Shown here: one piece after another, positions 9,263-19,100 of the stretch
Position numbering within the stretch: the first letter of the stretch is position 1
Layout: the number at the start of each line of letters is the position of its first letter
Assembly: GCA_037176725.1 (NCBI GenBank)
Contig: JAZBRS010000076.1
Span: 119,493,001-119,557,000 of the forward strand
Source: Posidonia oceanica
Lineage: Eukaryota > Streptophyta > Magnoliopsida > Alismatales > Posidoniaceae
Reading direction: 5' to 3'
Length of the DNA: 64,000 nucleotides
Made by a program: the position numbers and the translations under genes
Notes under the pieces: generated by a model
What the model was told of the DNA's origin: nothing
What the model saw: only the letters and a program-made list of their open reading frames with translations
The model's database searches: none

Positions 9263-9276
9263 ATCAATCAACACTT

Positions 9277-9812
9277 CTCATCATGATCTCATCCCCCTCT
9301 TTAGATTAATTTCTCATCATGATCTCATCCCCCTCTTTAGCTTAATTTCTCATCATGATCTCATCCCCCTCTTTAGCTTAGCTTCTCATCATGATCTCAT
9401 CCCCCTCTTTAGCTTAGTTTCTCATCATGATCTCATCCCCCTCTTTAGGTTAATTTCTCATCATGATCTCATCCCCCTCTTTAGCTTAACTTCTCATCAT
9501 GATCTCATCCCCCTCTTTAGGTTAGTTTCTCATCATGATCTCATCCCCCTCTTTAGCTTAATTTCTCATCATGATCTCATCCCCCTCTTTAGCTTAATCT
9601 CTCATCATGATCTCATCCCCCTATTTAGCTTAATTTCTCATCATGATCTCATCCCCCTCTTTAGCTTAGCTTCTCATCATGATCTCATCCCCCTCTTTAG
9701 ATTAATTTCTCATCATGATCTCATCTCCCTCTTTAGATTAATTTCTCATCATGATCTCATCCCCTTCTTTAGATTAGTTTCTCATCATGATCTCATCCCC
9801 CTCTTTTGATTA
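9277..9812 (+). repeat. 3' UTR repeat family C: 36-bp tandem array, 15 copies
   Basis: Units of exactly 36 bp (for example starts at 9313 and 9349) contain CTCATCATGATCTCATCC and a T-rich end. Copies differ mostly at the two or three bases after CTCTTTAG. Because 36 is a multiple of three, one frame stays open (9237-9809) and would read as a 12-residue repeat with core SHHDLIPLF. There is no other sign of coding, so I treat the open frame as a by-product of period and composition. Confidence 0.93.
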
Positions 9813-9899
9813 ACTTCTCATCATTACCACATCCCCTCTTTGCCGGCCGATAAGTCCGATATCTTATCATTCTCATCATGATCTTGCCCCCTCTTATCA

Positions 9900-10050
9900 A
9901 TCAATCAATCACTCGTGCTAGGCTGATATCCGAAACTATCAATCTATCAATCACTCGTGCTAGGCTGATATCCGAAACTATCATCTATCAATCACTCGTG
10001 CTAGGCTGATATCCGAAGCTATCTCAGGCTGATATTCCTAAACAATCTTT
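9900..10050 (+). repeat. 3' UTR repeat family D: 41-42-bp units
   Basis: ACTCGTGCTAGGCTGATATC recurs at 9911, 9953 and 9994 (spacing 42 and 41 bp), followed by a decayed copy. Each unit has the stem GATA / TATC around the loop TCCGAAAC, linking it to the hairpin family that follows. Confidence 0.85.
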
Positions 10051-10059
10051 TGGTCGATC

Positions 10060-10958
10060 CATGGTCGGCCCGCAGTTGTGTTATACGGCTGACATCCAGT
10101 AACAGTCCCTCGTAATTGCACTTTTCCAGTTGATAGGTCTATAAACTATCCACCGGTTGACAGGACCGTAAACTGTCGCTCCAGTTGATAGGTCTGTAAA
10201 CTATCGCGTGCAATTACGTTATACGGCTGACATCCAGTAACTGTCCCTTGCAATTGCGGTTTCCAGTTGATAGGTCTGTAAACTATCCTCGAGTTGATAG
10301 GTCTGTAAACTATCCACCGGTTGACAGGACTGTAAACTGTCGTTAGGCTGATACTCCTAAACTATCACCAGCAATTGCATTATACAGCTGATATCCAGTA
10401 ACTATCCCTCATCATTGCGCGTTTCCACTTGTTAGGTCTGTAAACTATCCACCGGTTGACAGGACCGTAAACTGTCGCTCCAGTTGATAGGTCTGTAAAC
10501 TATCCACCAGTTGGTAGGACTGTAAACTACCACGCGCAATCATGTTATACGGCTGACATCCAGTAACTGTCCCTCGCAATGCTGTTTCCAGTTGATAGGA
10601 CTGTAAACTATCCTCCAGTTGATAGGTCTGTAAACTATCCGCCGGTTGACAGGACCGTAAACTGTCGTTCCAGATGATAGACTGTAAACTATCCGGCATT
10701 GCGTTATACGGCTGATATCCAGTAACTATCACTCATGGTTTGTGGTTTCCGGTTGACAGGACCGTAAACTGTCGCTCCAGTTGATAGGTCTGTAAACTAT
10801 CCGCCAGTTGATAGGACTGTAAACTATCCCACAACCATGTTATACGGCTGATATCCAGTAACTATCACTCACAACTGCTCCGGTTGACAGGACCGTAAAC
10901 TGTCACTCCCGGTTGATAGGACCGTAAACTATCCGGACGATAAGCCCGTCACCTTATC
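10060..10958 (+). repeat. 3' UTR repeat family E: about 27 covarying hairpin modules
   Basis: This stretch is built of modules of about 30 bp, each a short stem around a conserved loop: GATAG-loop-CTATC, GACAG-loop-CTGTC, GGTAG-loop-CTACC, GATA-loop-TATC, GACA-loop-TGTC and GATAAG-loop-CTTATC. Loops are mainly GTCTGTAAA, GACTGTAAA, GACCGTAAA and TCCAGTAAC. Reading through all of them I count about 27 modules, of which about 25 have fully complementary arms. The GTTATACGGCTGA module opens a larger unit recurring about every 130-165 bp (near 10079, 10212, 10378, 10544, 10703, 10845). The last module, GATAAG (10939-10944) with CTTATC (10953-10958), closes the block. Confidence 0.9.
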
Positions 10959-11423
10959 ATTTTTTTTCTCCTTTTCGGCGTGACCTTGTCCCAGGAAGAC
11001 AAAGTCACGCACCCCCTTCCTGCGATAGGAGAGTTGGCCTCTCTCCCCTCGCACCCTTCTTTCCTACTAGCTTGCTCCCCGGGCGGGGACCAGCTGCACC
11101 CTGTTTTCCTTCGCTTTGTCGTGTAAGTCTAGCCTTCCTGCCGGACATTTGCACCACATCGCGCCTTTCTATCATTTTCTTTGCATCATCTCAGCACTTT
11201 CTTAGCTAGCACTGCATATCACTTTAGCATCATCAGCATTACTTGCATAGCATCAGCATTTTCTTATAGCTGCACTAACTTTTATACTAACTCTTGCATT
11301 GCATTTAGCATATCACACACAGCACAGCATCCATCTGCACTGGCATTTTGCATTGCGGCAACGGGCTACGATCTTCGGTGCATCCGCCGAATAAGTAGCT
11401 CACGCCCATAGCAACCCGCTGCT
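10959..11423 (+). other. End of 3' UTR before the polypurine tract
   Basis: No gene seen. A strong hairpin lies at 10980-11008: GTGACCTTGTC and GACAAAGTCAC pair over 11 positions with one mismatch around CCAGGAA. Near 11025 GGAGAG pairs with CTCTCC. From about 11160 to 11350 the sequence is AT-rich with repeated GCAT/AGCATCA words. Confidence 0.6.
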
Positions 11424-11524
11424 CCCGCCGGTTAGATGGGGTGTCTTGTCAACCCTGAGCAGCGGCCGCGCTCCGCTTGCCCTCGCTCAGGGAGGGGCAT
11501 CTTTTGACACCCCATCTTGGCGGG
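11424..11524. repeat. Inverted repeat spanning the polypurine tract and LTR2 start
   Basis: Three nested stem segments face each other: CCCGCC (11424-11429) with GGCGGG (11519-11524), GATGGGGTGTC (11435-11445) with GACACCCCATC (11506-11516), and CCCTGAGC (11453-11460) with GCTCAGGG (11485-11492). The 5' arm is in the internal region and the 3' arm is inside the LTR, with the polypurine tract in the asymmetric internal loop. Confidence 0.85.
11489..11504 (+). other. Polypurine tract (plus-strand primer site)
   Basis: AGGGAGGGGCATCTTT directly precedes the LTR start TGACACC. In LTR retrotransposons the purine-rich tract survives RNase H and primes plus-strand DNA synthesis. The form (AGGGGCAT then T-rich, then TGACACC) fits Tat-type elements. 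It shows that LTR2 is the 3' LTR of the internal region to its left. Confidence 0.8.
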
Positions 11525-12189
11525 CCCGGACCCTTGGAGCCCTCTTGGTGATTGCTGGATCAAACCCCAACCAAACCCTAACCCTAATCCTCCTCTCTAC
11601 CCTTCAAAATCAGCCTGTTTTGACCTAAACCTTTACCCCCCTTCCCAACCTCAAAACCTAACCAAAATCCATAGGAAAATCCACCACTACCCACCCAACA
11701 AGCCTACCCAAAAACCTAGAAATTTCCAAACCCAACCCATCCTTGAAAACCCTAGAAAGCCTAGGTGAAACTACCCTTCTTCTACACCTTGAAACCTCCC
11801 CAAAACCTCCTTAAAATCAAACCAAAACTTCAGACCCAAGACTTCAAACCCTAGACTACCCACTCACCAATTTCCACCCCATTCCAAGACCATTAAGACC
11901 CTCTTTCACCCAAATTATCCTTTTCTCTCTCCGGGATTATCATTTTCTCTCTCCTCTCTCTCTCTCCTGATTATCATCTCTCTTTCCATCCCTTTCTTAT
12001 CCTTTTTCTGGTCTGGCTGTGGCCCCCCTCTGTGCTTCTATCCTTCCTCTATCTTATCCCTATTTTTACTTCATTTTTAACACTTTTTCTGAATTTTTAA
12101 AAATCGTTTTCCTCCAACCTATCTCTTTTCCTCTTATCTCCCTCTTTTCTCCATTTCTTTCCCCCTTCCCCTTTCCTTTTCTCCCTTTC

Positions 12190-12960
12190 ACAAAAATCTA
12201 TAAAAACCCATAAAAATCTGTAAAACCTCAAAACATAAAAGGAACAAATCAGAACCCTAAGAAAAACAATTAAAAAATGTTAAAAAAGCAATTAACAACT
12301 TAAACTTAACTTAAGCAAGCTAAAAAGAAAACCAAGCATGCAAACTAAAAAATGCAAAACAAATCAAAAGAAAACAATGAAAAATCAAGGAAAAAGCTAA
12401 AATAAAATCAAAACCCACCAAAAATAAAAACCCCATCAGAAGAATTAAGAAACAAACCCAAAAAGAAGAATTAAAAAATCAAATACTAAAACAAGTAATT
12501 AAAGAAGGCAAAAGACTTAACCTAGTAAACATAAGAAAAACAAGTTAAAAACTTAATTAAAAAGAAAAGAAAAACACATCTGAAAGACCTAAAAAACACC
12601 CTATCAAACCAGAAAAGTCCAACTAAAAACTTCAAGAAAAATCAACAAATAAAAATCCAAACATAACCTTAAAGACTTAAAAAGAAAGAAACCCTAAGAA
12701 GACTAAAACTTAAAAATCTAAAAGACAACCTGATTAATACGAAATTAAATCCTAAAAAATCCTAATTAACATCCTAGGTGTCCAACAAGGGAAATACAAT
12801 TTTTAAAACAATTTAAAAAAGGTTTAACAAACATTTAATCAAGTGAAAATCAATTAAAAACAAAACCAAAGCCCTAAAACCCTAATCAAGCCCAAAACAC
12901 ATTAATCAACTCAAAATGACCATTAAAAATCTTAATTAAAATCCTAACCTACAGCACCAT
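12190..12960 (+). other. AT-rich A-tract block inside LTR2
   Basis: About 770 bp of A-rich sequence with repeated AAAACC, AAAAATC and TTAATTAA-like words. No gene and no clear tandem period is seen. It lies in the presumed U3 region upstream of the TATA box and could affect chromatin or transcription; that is inference. Confidence 0.5.
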
Positions 12961-13384
12961 CCTTTCGGTATTTTTATTTATTTTATTTTTACCTAACTTT
13001 ATTTCCCCATTCTACCCTCTCTTTCTTTCTTACTCTTCTTTTCCATTCTTTCTTTTTTCTTATTGGGCTCAAACTGGCCCATTTCTCTTTTTCTTTTATT
13101 TCTTTTTCTTTCTTCAGCCCCCCCGCACGGTCCGGCCCACGCTCCTTCTCCCTCCTTCTTCTTCCTCGCGCGTCAGCTGGTTTCCTCCCGCGAGCTCGAG
13201 CTGCTGCAGTACTCCCTCCCTCATTTGAATTTCGAAGCTCCATCTTATCGTCTACAGCAGCTCGCTGCTTCACCCCCATCTCAGCGGCTTTTCCGGAGTC
13301 GGTCGCCTCGCCGTCTTCTCTGCTGCAGTGGCCGCCGCTGATTTTGAAATCAGTAAGCACGCCAGCAGCCTCCCCTCTACCAGA

Positions 13385-13390
13385 TATAAG
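13385..13390 (+). promoter_or_regulatory. Putative TATA box of the LTR promoter
   Basis: TATAAG within CAGATATAAGCC is followed by a C/T-rich stretch and CTTCATCAG about 25-35 bp downstream, a plausible plant start-site context. It lies about 1.88 kb into the LTR, between the AT-rich block and the GC-rich leader, as expected for a U3/R border. The matching part of LTR1 lies outside the window. Motif only. Confidence 0.45.
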
Positions 13391-14633
13391 CCTCCTCCGT
13401 CTTTCCTTCATCAGACCAGAGAGACCAGTGCAGAACCAATGTGAGCAACCTTCACCTTCAGGAACCAGAGAGTGAGAGAGCAATCTCCAAAACCAGAATT
13501 TCCAACTTCTTCCCCACCAGCCACTCCTTCCTCTTCTTCTCTGTCTCCTCCACTTCCAGAAGAGAGAGTGACCAGAGAGAGCGGTTTGGGAGTCACCTTG
13601 ACATCCCGGAGAGAGACTTCAATCCCCCAGCCTCCTCCACCCAATTCCCTTCCCTTCTTCTGCCAAAAATCTTCTGCAGAACCTCTTCTCTCTTTTCCAG
13701 TAATTCGACACCCTTCCCAGCCTCCATTCTTCTCCTCCTTGCTTCCCCAATCTCACCCAACACCAGACCTTCATCCTCCACCATCCCATTGCCTTCCCGC
13801 TGCCCGGAACCACTCCAAATCACCTGAAGACCGCCTGAAGCTCCAACTGTAAACCCAATCTGATCCTCTCACAATTCCCTCTACTCCAGCTCACCGCCTT
13901 CTCCCAAACTTCTTCCAGAGACTCACTGGACCTCCACCTTCTCAAAACACCAACCATCAAACCCAGCCACCCACCACAGATCGAGAACTCCACTCCAAAC
14001 ACCTGCATCAACCACAGACCAAAATTTGACCCAACTCCCAAACCTCTTCCACACCTTCCAGAAGCCCTCTCCGAGCATCCAACCTCACTCTCCAGATCCC
14101 CAGCAACCTCCCGGAGGCCTCCACTCCACCAGACGAGCAGCAACAACTTCTCCCCACCTCCGGCAGTGTCCTCTGAACCCAAAAGTGCCGAATCCTCCTC
14201 CGAGCTATGGAGCTCCAGTCCGGACGTCTGGGAAGCTCCGGAGGATCATCCTGAATCGACTCCAGCCCTTGCGAGCAGCCGACAGCACCCGCAGCTATCA
14301 GACGGACTCCACCGGCGACCTCAGGAACCACTGACGTCGGGGGGACGACTTAGGCACGGGAAAAGGTAAACCTTGCTTCCCTTAGCCTCCTTTTCCTCTT
14401 CTCTTGCTTCCCCAGCCTTTAGAATAGGTTTTTCGGTCCTCCTGCTCCGATCGCGACTCGCCGGACAGAGTGTCTTCTCCGGCACCGACCTCCTGTCCTC
14501 CCGATGCTCCGGACGACAGAACGACGCCCCGACGGTCTCCGGAGCTCCGCACAGACGTCAGCTCCAACCTCCGCCGAACTGCACCTCCCCAACCTCCCCT
14601 GTCGGTGGCCATGAGCTCTGGAAGCTTTCTGCT

Positions 14634-14666
14634 ACAGTGCTCGTCGCCGTCGACGATCAGCACTGT
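14634..14666. repeat. Inverted repeat in LTR2, counterpart of 971-1001
   Basis: ACAGTGCT and AGCACTGT (14659-14666) pair perfectly over 8 bp, and CGTCG/CGACG inside pair over 5 bp. The outer arms are longer than in LTR1, and the inner arms have different bases but still form a dyad. Confidence 0.6.
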
Positions 14667-16410
14667 TCATTTATTTTTCTTTAGTATAGTTTTAGATGTA
14701 AATATTGCATGTTTAGTTTAAGTTTTTCAATTTTTGCACTTTAGTCCTTCTGTCATTTATTTTTGCTTAGTTTCTAATTAAATACTATGCCAAATTGCAG
14801 CTTTTATTTGCATTTTCTAGTATTTGCTTTTCAGTCCTTCTACTATGCTTTTCAGTTATAGTATTTTGCAGTTTAGCCCCTCTGCTTTCGATTTTTGCAT
14901 GTAAGTCCTGCTCATAATCAGTGCATTTATTTGCATATATTTTACCATACTGCATTGCATTCTAAGTCCCTGCATGTTTCTGATTTTGCATGTAGGTCCA
15001 TGCACTGTAGGAACTTAGCTTTTATTTTTAATTTTTGCATACTGCATTGCATATTTTACCTTCTAGTTTTGCATTTTTGCAGTTAGGTCCATTTTAAATG
15101 GACAGTAACTGTGCTGCATGCATTTTAGCTTATTGCATTGCATTTTTCCCCCTGTTTTTTTCAAAAATCACACTGCAGTCCTGTTATCTATTTTTCAGAG
15201 CATGTTTTCCATACAAAATTGCATTTTTAACCCCTGCATGATTTAAAAATCACACATAGGTCCTTACATCTTTTGAAAAATCATGTGAAAAGACCATTTT
15301 GCCCCTAGCTTGCATCTTAGCTCCTATACTTACCAAATTGCATGCAGACCCTCCACTAGTATTCCCAGACTCCCTAGAACCTTGTTTTCTGGAAAATTTG
15401 CATTTTAGACCCCAGTTTTTCCAAAATTGCTTTCTGATCCCTTTCTGCTTTCAAAACTTCTTCTAAAGCATACCCTCTTTTCAAAGCAGCTTTCTGAGCC
15501 TAGTTTTTTACAAAACGAAGCCCTGCTCTCTCCTGTTTTCAAAACCCTCTCCTGTAGACTCCTGTTTTCTGGAAAATTTGCATTTTTAGCCCCTTTCTTT
15601 TTCAAAATGCCTTCTGAAATCCTGGTTTTTCCCAGTTTCTTCTCTGTGCCTTTTCTTGCTTTTGCATGCATCCTGCATTCATTTAGTCTTGCATACTAAC
15701 ATCTTCTTGCACACACTAAGTACTTTTAGCTCCCCTTCACCTGGGAGGAGCTTTTTGCACATCCCTAGGACCTCCTGAACACCTAGGTCTGTTCTTCTCT
15801 CCTGTTCTGGCCCTTCTGCCTTGGAGCTGCGATATCTTCCGATCCGGCCGTTGGATCTTCTCAAGTAAGCTGCCCAGGCGACCGCGGCGAAGCGCTCTTC
15901 AGCATGGACTAGACAGATTTCAGATCAGGCTCCCGGATTTCCAGGTATGTCCTCCTGAACCCCTGCATTGCATTCATTTGCATGCCATTTGCATAATTTT
16001 CTGTGTTTTCGCTTTCTGTCTCTTTAAGCATGTAGAATAAGGCTTCCCCTTTCTGCTTGTATCTCCAAATCCTCGTTTCGCGTATCCCTATGTGTTTTGT
16101 GTTGTGTTTTCCCTAGATTTATCACTTAATATGACTTTCTTCCCCCTTTTCCACGATCCGATCGCATCGCGAGCTTTGGGCAGCGTGCGAGACACACTAT
16201 GGAACGGTTTAGCGGGAAACAGTCGCAAAAGAGGTGGTAATCCCTCCGTTTGTACACTCTCCCCTCCGTAGGTCTTCACACCTACTCTGAGTGGTCCTAA
16301 ACGACGTCTGTTTTTACACACACGTTGTCTTGCCTCCCCTTTGGCCCCTTTTAATCTTTTTCTGCATTCTTGCATTTGTATGGCTTTTCCGAGGTTTTTG
16401 CTTCGCTGTT

Positions 16411-16680
16411 TTGGCACCGTTCCGCGTGTCCGCCCTTGTTTTGGCATCGTTTTGCGTGCCCATCTGTTTTCTTGCCTTATTTTGTGCGCTGCCTCGCTTT
16501 CTCACTCGTTTTGCGTGCCTTTCTGCTCTCTTGTCTCGTTTTGCGTGCCTTCCTGCTCTCTTGTCTCGTTTTGCGTGCTGTCTTGCTTTCTCGCTTGTTT
16601 TGCATGCCGTTTTCGCTCTTTTGCATCGTTTTACGTGCGTTGCTCATTTCTCGCCTCGTTTTGCGTGTTTTGCGCCGTTT
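16411..16680 (+). repeat. Degenerate short tandem repeat in LTR2 (counterpart of 2611-2880)
   Basis: The same CGTTTTGCGTGC family as in LTR1; copies at 16507, 16537 and 16567 are exactly 30 bp apart and nearly identical, suggesting local slippage after the two LTRs separated. Confidence 0.75.
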
Positions 16681-16971
16681 TCCCTTGCATGCCGACTGCA
16701 TTGCATGGTTTCCTCGTTGTTTTGCTTTCTCGCCCGCATTTGCATATAGGGCTGTGATGCTTACTGCCTGGAGTTCTCACGGGTTAGGTTTCGCCTGGTC
16801 CGGAACACAGACAGCGTAGCTGAGCATTTAGAGAGCACGTTTACTTCCTTGCTGTGTTTCTTCCCACTTAGAGCACACCTTGGGCATTCATTCAGGCATT
16901 TATAGGCACATAGGCATTCAATCCTGCATTTCCCTGCGTATGCGAGCGTAAGCCTAGAAAGACCGATTCTC

Positions 16972-17036
16972 GGGCGTGTCGGGGGTGCCTAACACCTTCC
17001 CCGCACGTAACAGGAGTCCTTACCCTGTCTTTTGGC
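16972..17036 (+). other. Conserved GGGGGTGCC block in LTR2
   Basis: Counterpart of 3171-3236, with only a few base differences. See that entry for the dyad and the lineage argument. Confidence 0.6.
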
Positions 17037-17198
17037 CTGCAATGACCGTACTGCCCTTATCCTAGGCTAGAGTCATCTCATTTGCATTTGTTTGCATTTG
17101 TTTTCCTTTGCATTGCTTTGCTTTGCATTTCTTGCTCGGTTTTACGCGATAATTCACGCATTTCCCCGGTTTTCCTTGTCTCCCGTTATTAGACATGG

Positions 17199-17209
17199 TG
17201 GCGACTCTG
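17199..17209 (+). other. Primer-binding-site-like motif inside LTR2
   Basis: TGGCGACTCTG is identical to the motif at 3397-3407 and lies 123 bp before the LTR end. It is preceded by AGACA, so it superficially looks like an LTR end plus primer site. The continued homology of both LTR copies beyond it argues against that reading. Confidence 0.45.
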
Positions 17210-17322
17210 ATTTGTCTTATCTTTCCTTTTTCTCCTCGATTTTAAGTGTTTTCGAGTTGAGCCTCTTCCTCGGATCCAATCGCCGCTATATAGCGAGCCT
17301 GATTCCGATCGGGATCGCTACA

Positions 17323-18359
17323 GGGTACAAGCCCACGTACGACTGGTGGTTCTTGCGAACTACGTCATCCAAGCCGCACAAAAGGTACACATAACTGGCG
17401 CCTCCCCAGTCATAGCGCCAAAGCTCGCCCAAGTCAGCTAGGTAGACGAGCCAATCCGCATGGACGTAGTATCCGGACACGTCGCAGAAGATGGCCCCTA
17501 GCAGGTCTAGCAGGAAGTGGCGAAGAACAAAAGCTGCCTCCATCGAGCCAGGGCCAGGTCCGGCCAAATCTTGCTCCACTCCCGCAGCCATGACGTGCGG
17601 AAGTTGTAAGTCGAGCGCGTCTAATCGGACGCTGGCCTCCCTAGCAGCTCAGGAACTCTAACGTATCCCAGAACGCCCTTGCCCACTATAGGCCCTCCTC
17701 CAAAAGTCAACCCAGACAGCAGGGCCCAGTGCTCGGGCAGGATCATCATCTCCCCGTATGGGAAGTGGAAGGTATGCGTCTCGAGCCGCCACTGCTCAGC
17801 CAAAGCTCGAAAGAAGTTGTAGTGGCCGTGGATGGCCGGGATCCTCAGAAAGCTGCCAAAGGGACTCTGATGCAGCAAAAAGTCCTACAAAAAATCTGGT
17901 AGATGGTGAAAATGAACCAACATCGGTGCCCAGCTGCACCGCATCACCCGACGTGAGTTCTCGTCCTGTGTAAGCAGCAGAACAAGTCAGAAAGGGCCAA
18001 CGTACATGCGAAGCCAGTGACAAACAGGAGAAGAGTTGCCTTACCTCAAACCAGTCCTGGTCGCAGATGTGGTCCCCGCTAAGCAGGCGGCCACCATAAT
18101 TTCCCGCTTCCTGCCAAAAAGTTCGAAGCATGAATCAGAAGTAGAACATTTTTTTAAAAAGACAAGCAGAAACAATAGTACAGATTGAAAAGCTGGGTTT
18201 TTAGTCTACCTCTAAGGGAATGATTGGATCTGGACTAGCGGAACCCTCCCGCGAGTCATCCAAGTCGGAAGCGCCCCCAGACGCTTGGGATCCCGAGGCT
18301 CGCTGTCCCTGAGACCTCGAGCTCGAGGCACCGCTCGTGCCCGCTCGCCTCCAACTAGA
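17323..18359 (-). pseudogene. Plant mobile domain (PMD) gene fragment with introns, truncated by LTR2
   Basis: Three exons can be drawn on the minus strand with phase-0 GT-AG borders. The first, 18210-18359, is 50 codons of Ser/Gly/Arg-rich linker. The second, 18045-18110, is 22 codons, including GGRLLSGDHICDQDWFE. The third is 17323-17965. The third holds the PMD signatures: AEQWRLETHTFHFPYGEM, then SWLREWSK, then DVSGYYVHADW and LWRYDWGGASYVYLL. It is broken: in-frame TAG at 17885-17887 and 17621-17623, a frame change near 17540, and an end cut at 17323 where LTR2 begins, so the C-terminal part is missing. PMD proteins of host genes act in silencing and genome maintenance; many copies are transposon-borne. 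This one differs from the DUF7745 ORF at 6616 and, unlike it, has introns. Whether it was a host gene or part of an older element cannot be told. Confidence 0.8.
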
Positions 18360-19100
18360 CTGCAAAGCCAAAATTCGGGAGGCTTAGAGTAAATCATATT
18401 CTAAATGCAAGAGAAAACATACAACAACATTTATTTTACAGAATAATGCCCAACATAAGTAGAATCACACAAATGCAAACAGTAGGCATGCCAGGGAAAC
18501 ATCATGGGTGCAATTCCTCCCTATGTATGTAAATTAGGCAAATGGCAGTACAAGCTTACTTTATCAAGTATTTAAACAAATACTGGTATTTAAAAATATA
18601 GCCAAGATCAAACAAAGCATCGCCAAGGCTAACAGAGTATAGTGCATGGTAGATAAGCATATATTCGGCATAATATGTCAAGTCCAATTTAGAGCGTCAC
18701 TAGGTTTGGCAGAAAATTAGAATGCAGTCATGATAGTCTAACATACAGGCAAAATTCAGAATTAGAAATGCCAAATCCATTGGCCTAATTGGCATGCCAC
18801 ATTCAGCAAGAAAAGGAAAATCAGAGATCCAGTTGAAGAATTATATGGCCAATACAGCATACAGGCTGAAATCAGGAAAATATGTACAGGTTTAATCATG
18901 CATATACAAACTTGTCCATGGCACATTGCATCAAGCAGGAACAGCATCACAACAGAGCATAGCATATATCAACATCAGGCAATGAGATGTATCAGAAAAG
19001 AAAAAGAAGAGCATAGCAAACAAATCAAGCATGGCAAAGAATCAAGCAAAGAAAAAATCAAGCAAAAAGAAATCAAGAGCAAGACAGGCATTTTTTTGGC
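18360..19100. other. AT-rich non-coding DNA, possibly upstream intron of the PMD pseudogene
   Basis: No credible reading frame or repeat is seen. On the minus strand a good acceptor (TTTGCAG) ends at 18360 and starts the first recognised PMD exon, so this stretch may be its upstream intron. No upstream coding exon could be recognised. Confidence 0.4.

Larger units (their letters stand above)
11505..17322 (+). mobile_element. LTR2: complete 3' LTR (5818 bp) of the Tat/Ogre-like element
   Basis: It starts TGACACCCC right after the polypurine tract and ends GCTACA, giving the TG...CA termini of LTRs. The end is fixed because LTR1 and LTR2 are alike up to this base and then differ completely. 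Within it: a C-rich start, a pyrimidine-rich block (11900-12190), a very AT-rich block (12190-12960), a TATA box (13385), a GC-rich leader with CCGGA-type words (13700-14660), a T-rich part with the GCATTTT words (14700-15700), and the conserved blocks shared with LTR1. A length near 6 kb is large but in the range of Ogre-type LTRs. It holds no gene. It lies across a PMD pseudogene that starts at 17323. Confidence 0.88.

Noticed and set aside
9237..9809. 190-codon frame with SHHDLIPLF repeats as a repeat protein
   Set aside because: It is the 36-bp tandem array read in one frame; the period is a multiple of three and the unit lacks stops, which is enough to explain it.
9277..9812. 36-bp repeats as a CRISPR array
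   Set aside because: Units are head-to-tail with no variable spacers, no cas genes are present, and the context is a plant retrotransposon.
11573..11591. CCCTAACCCTAA as an interstitial telomere
   Set aside because: Only two units, within 90 bp of the LTR start in C-rich LTR sequence; far too short for a telomeric tract.
12989..14334. Frames of 100-164 codons in the GC-rich part of LTR2
   Set aside because: Composition-driven; no conserved domain and no counterpart kept in LTR1.
17195..17209. LTR2 ending at AGACA with the following TGGTGGCGACTC as the primer-binding site
   Set aside because: LTR1 and LTR2 remain alike for another 123-126 bp and part exactly after GCTACA; two independent breaks at the same base would be needed.
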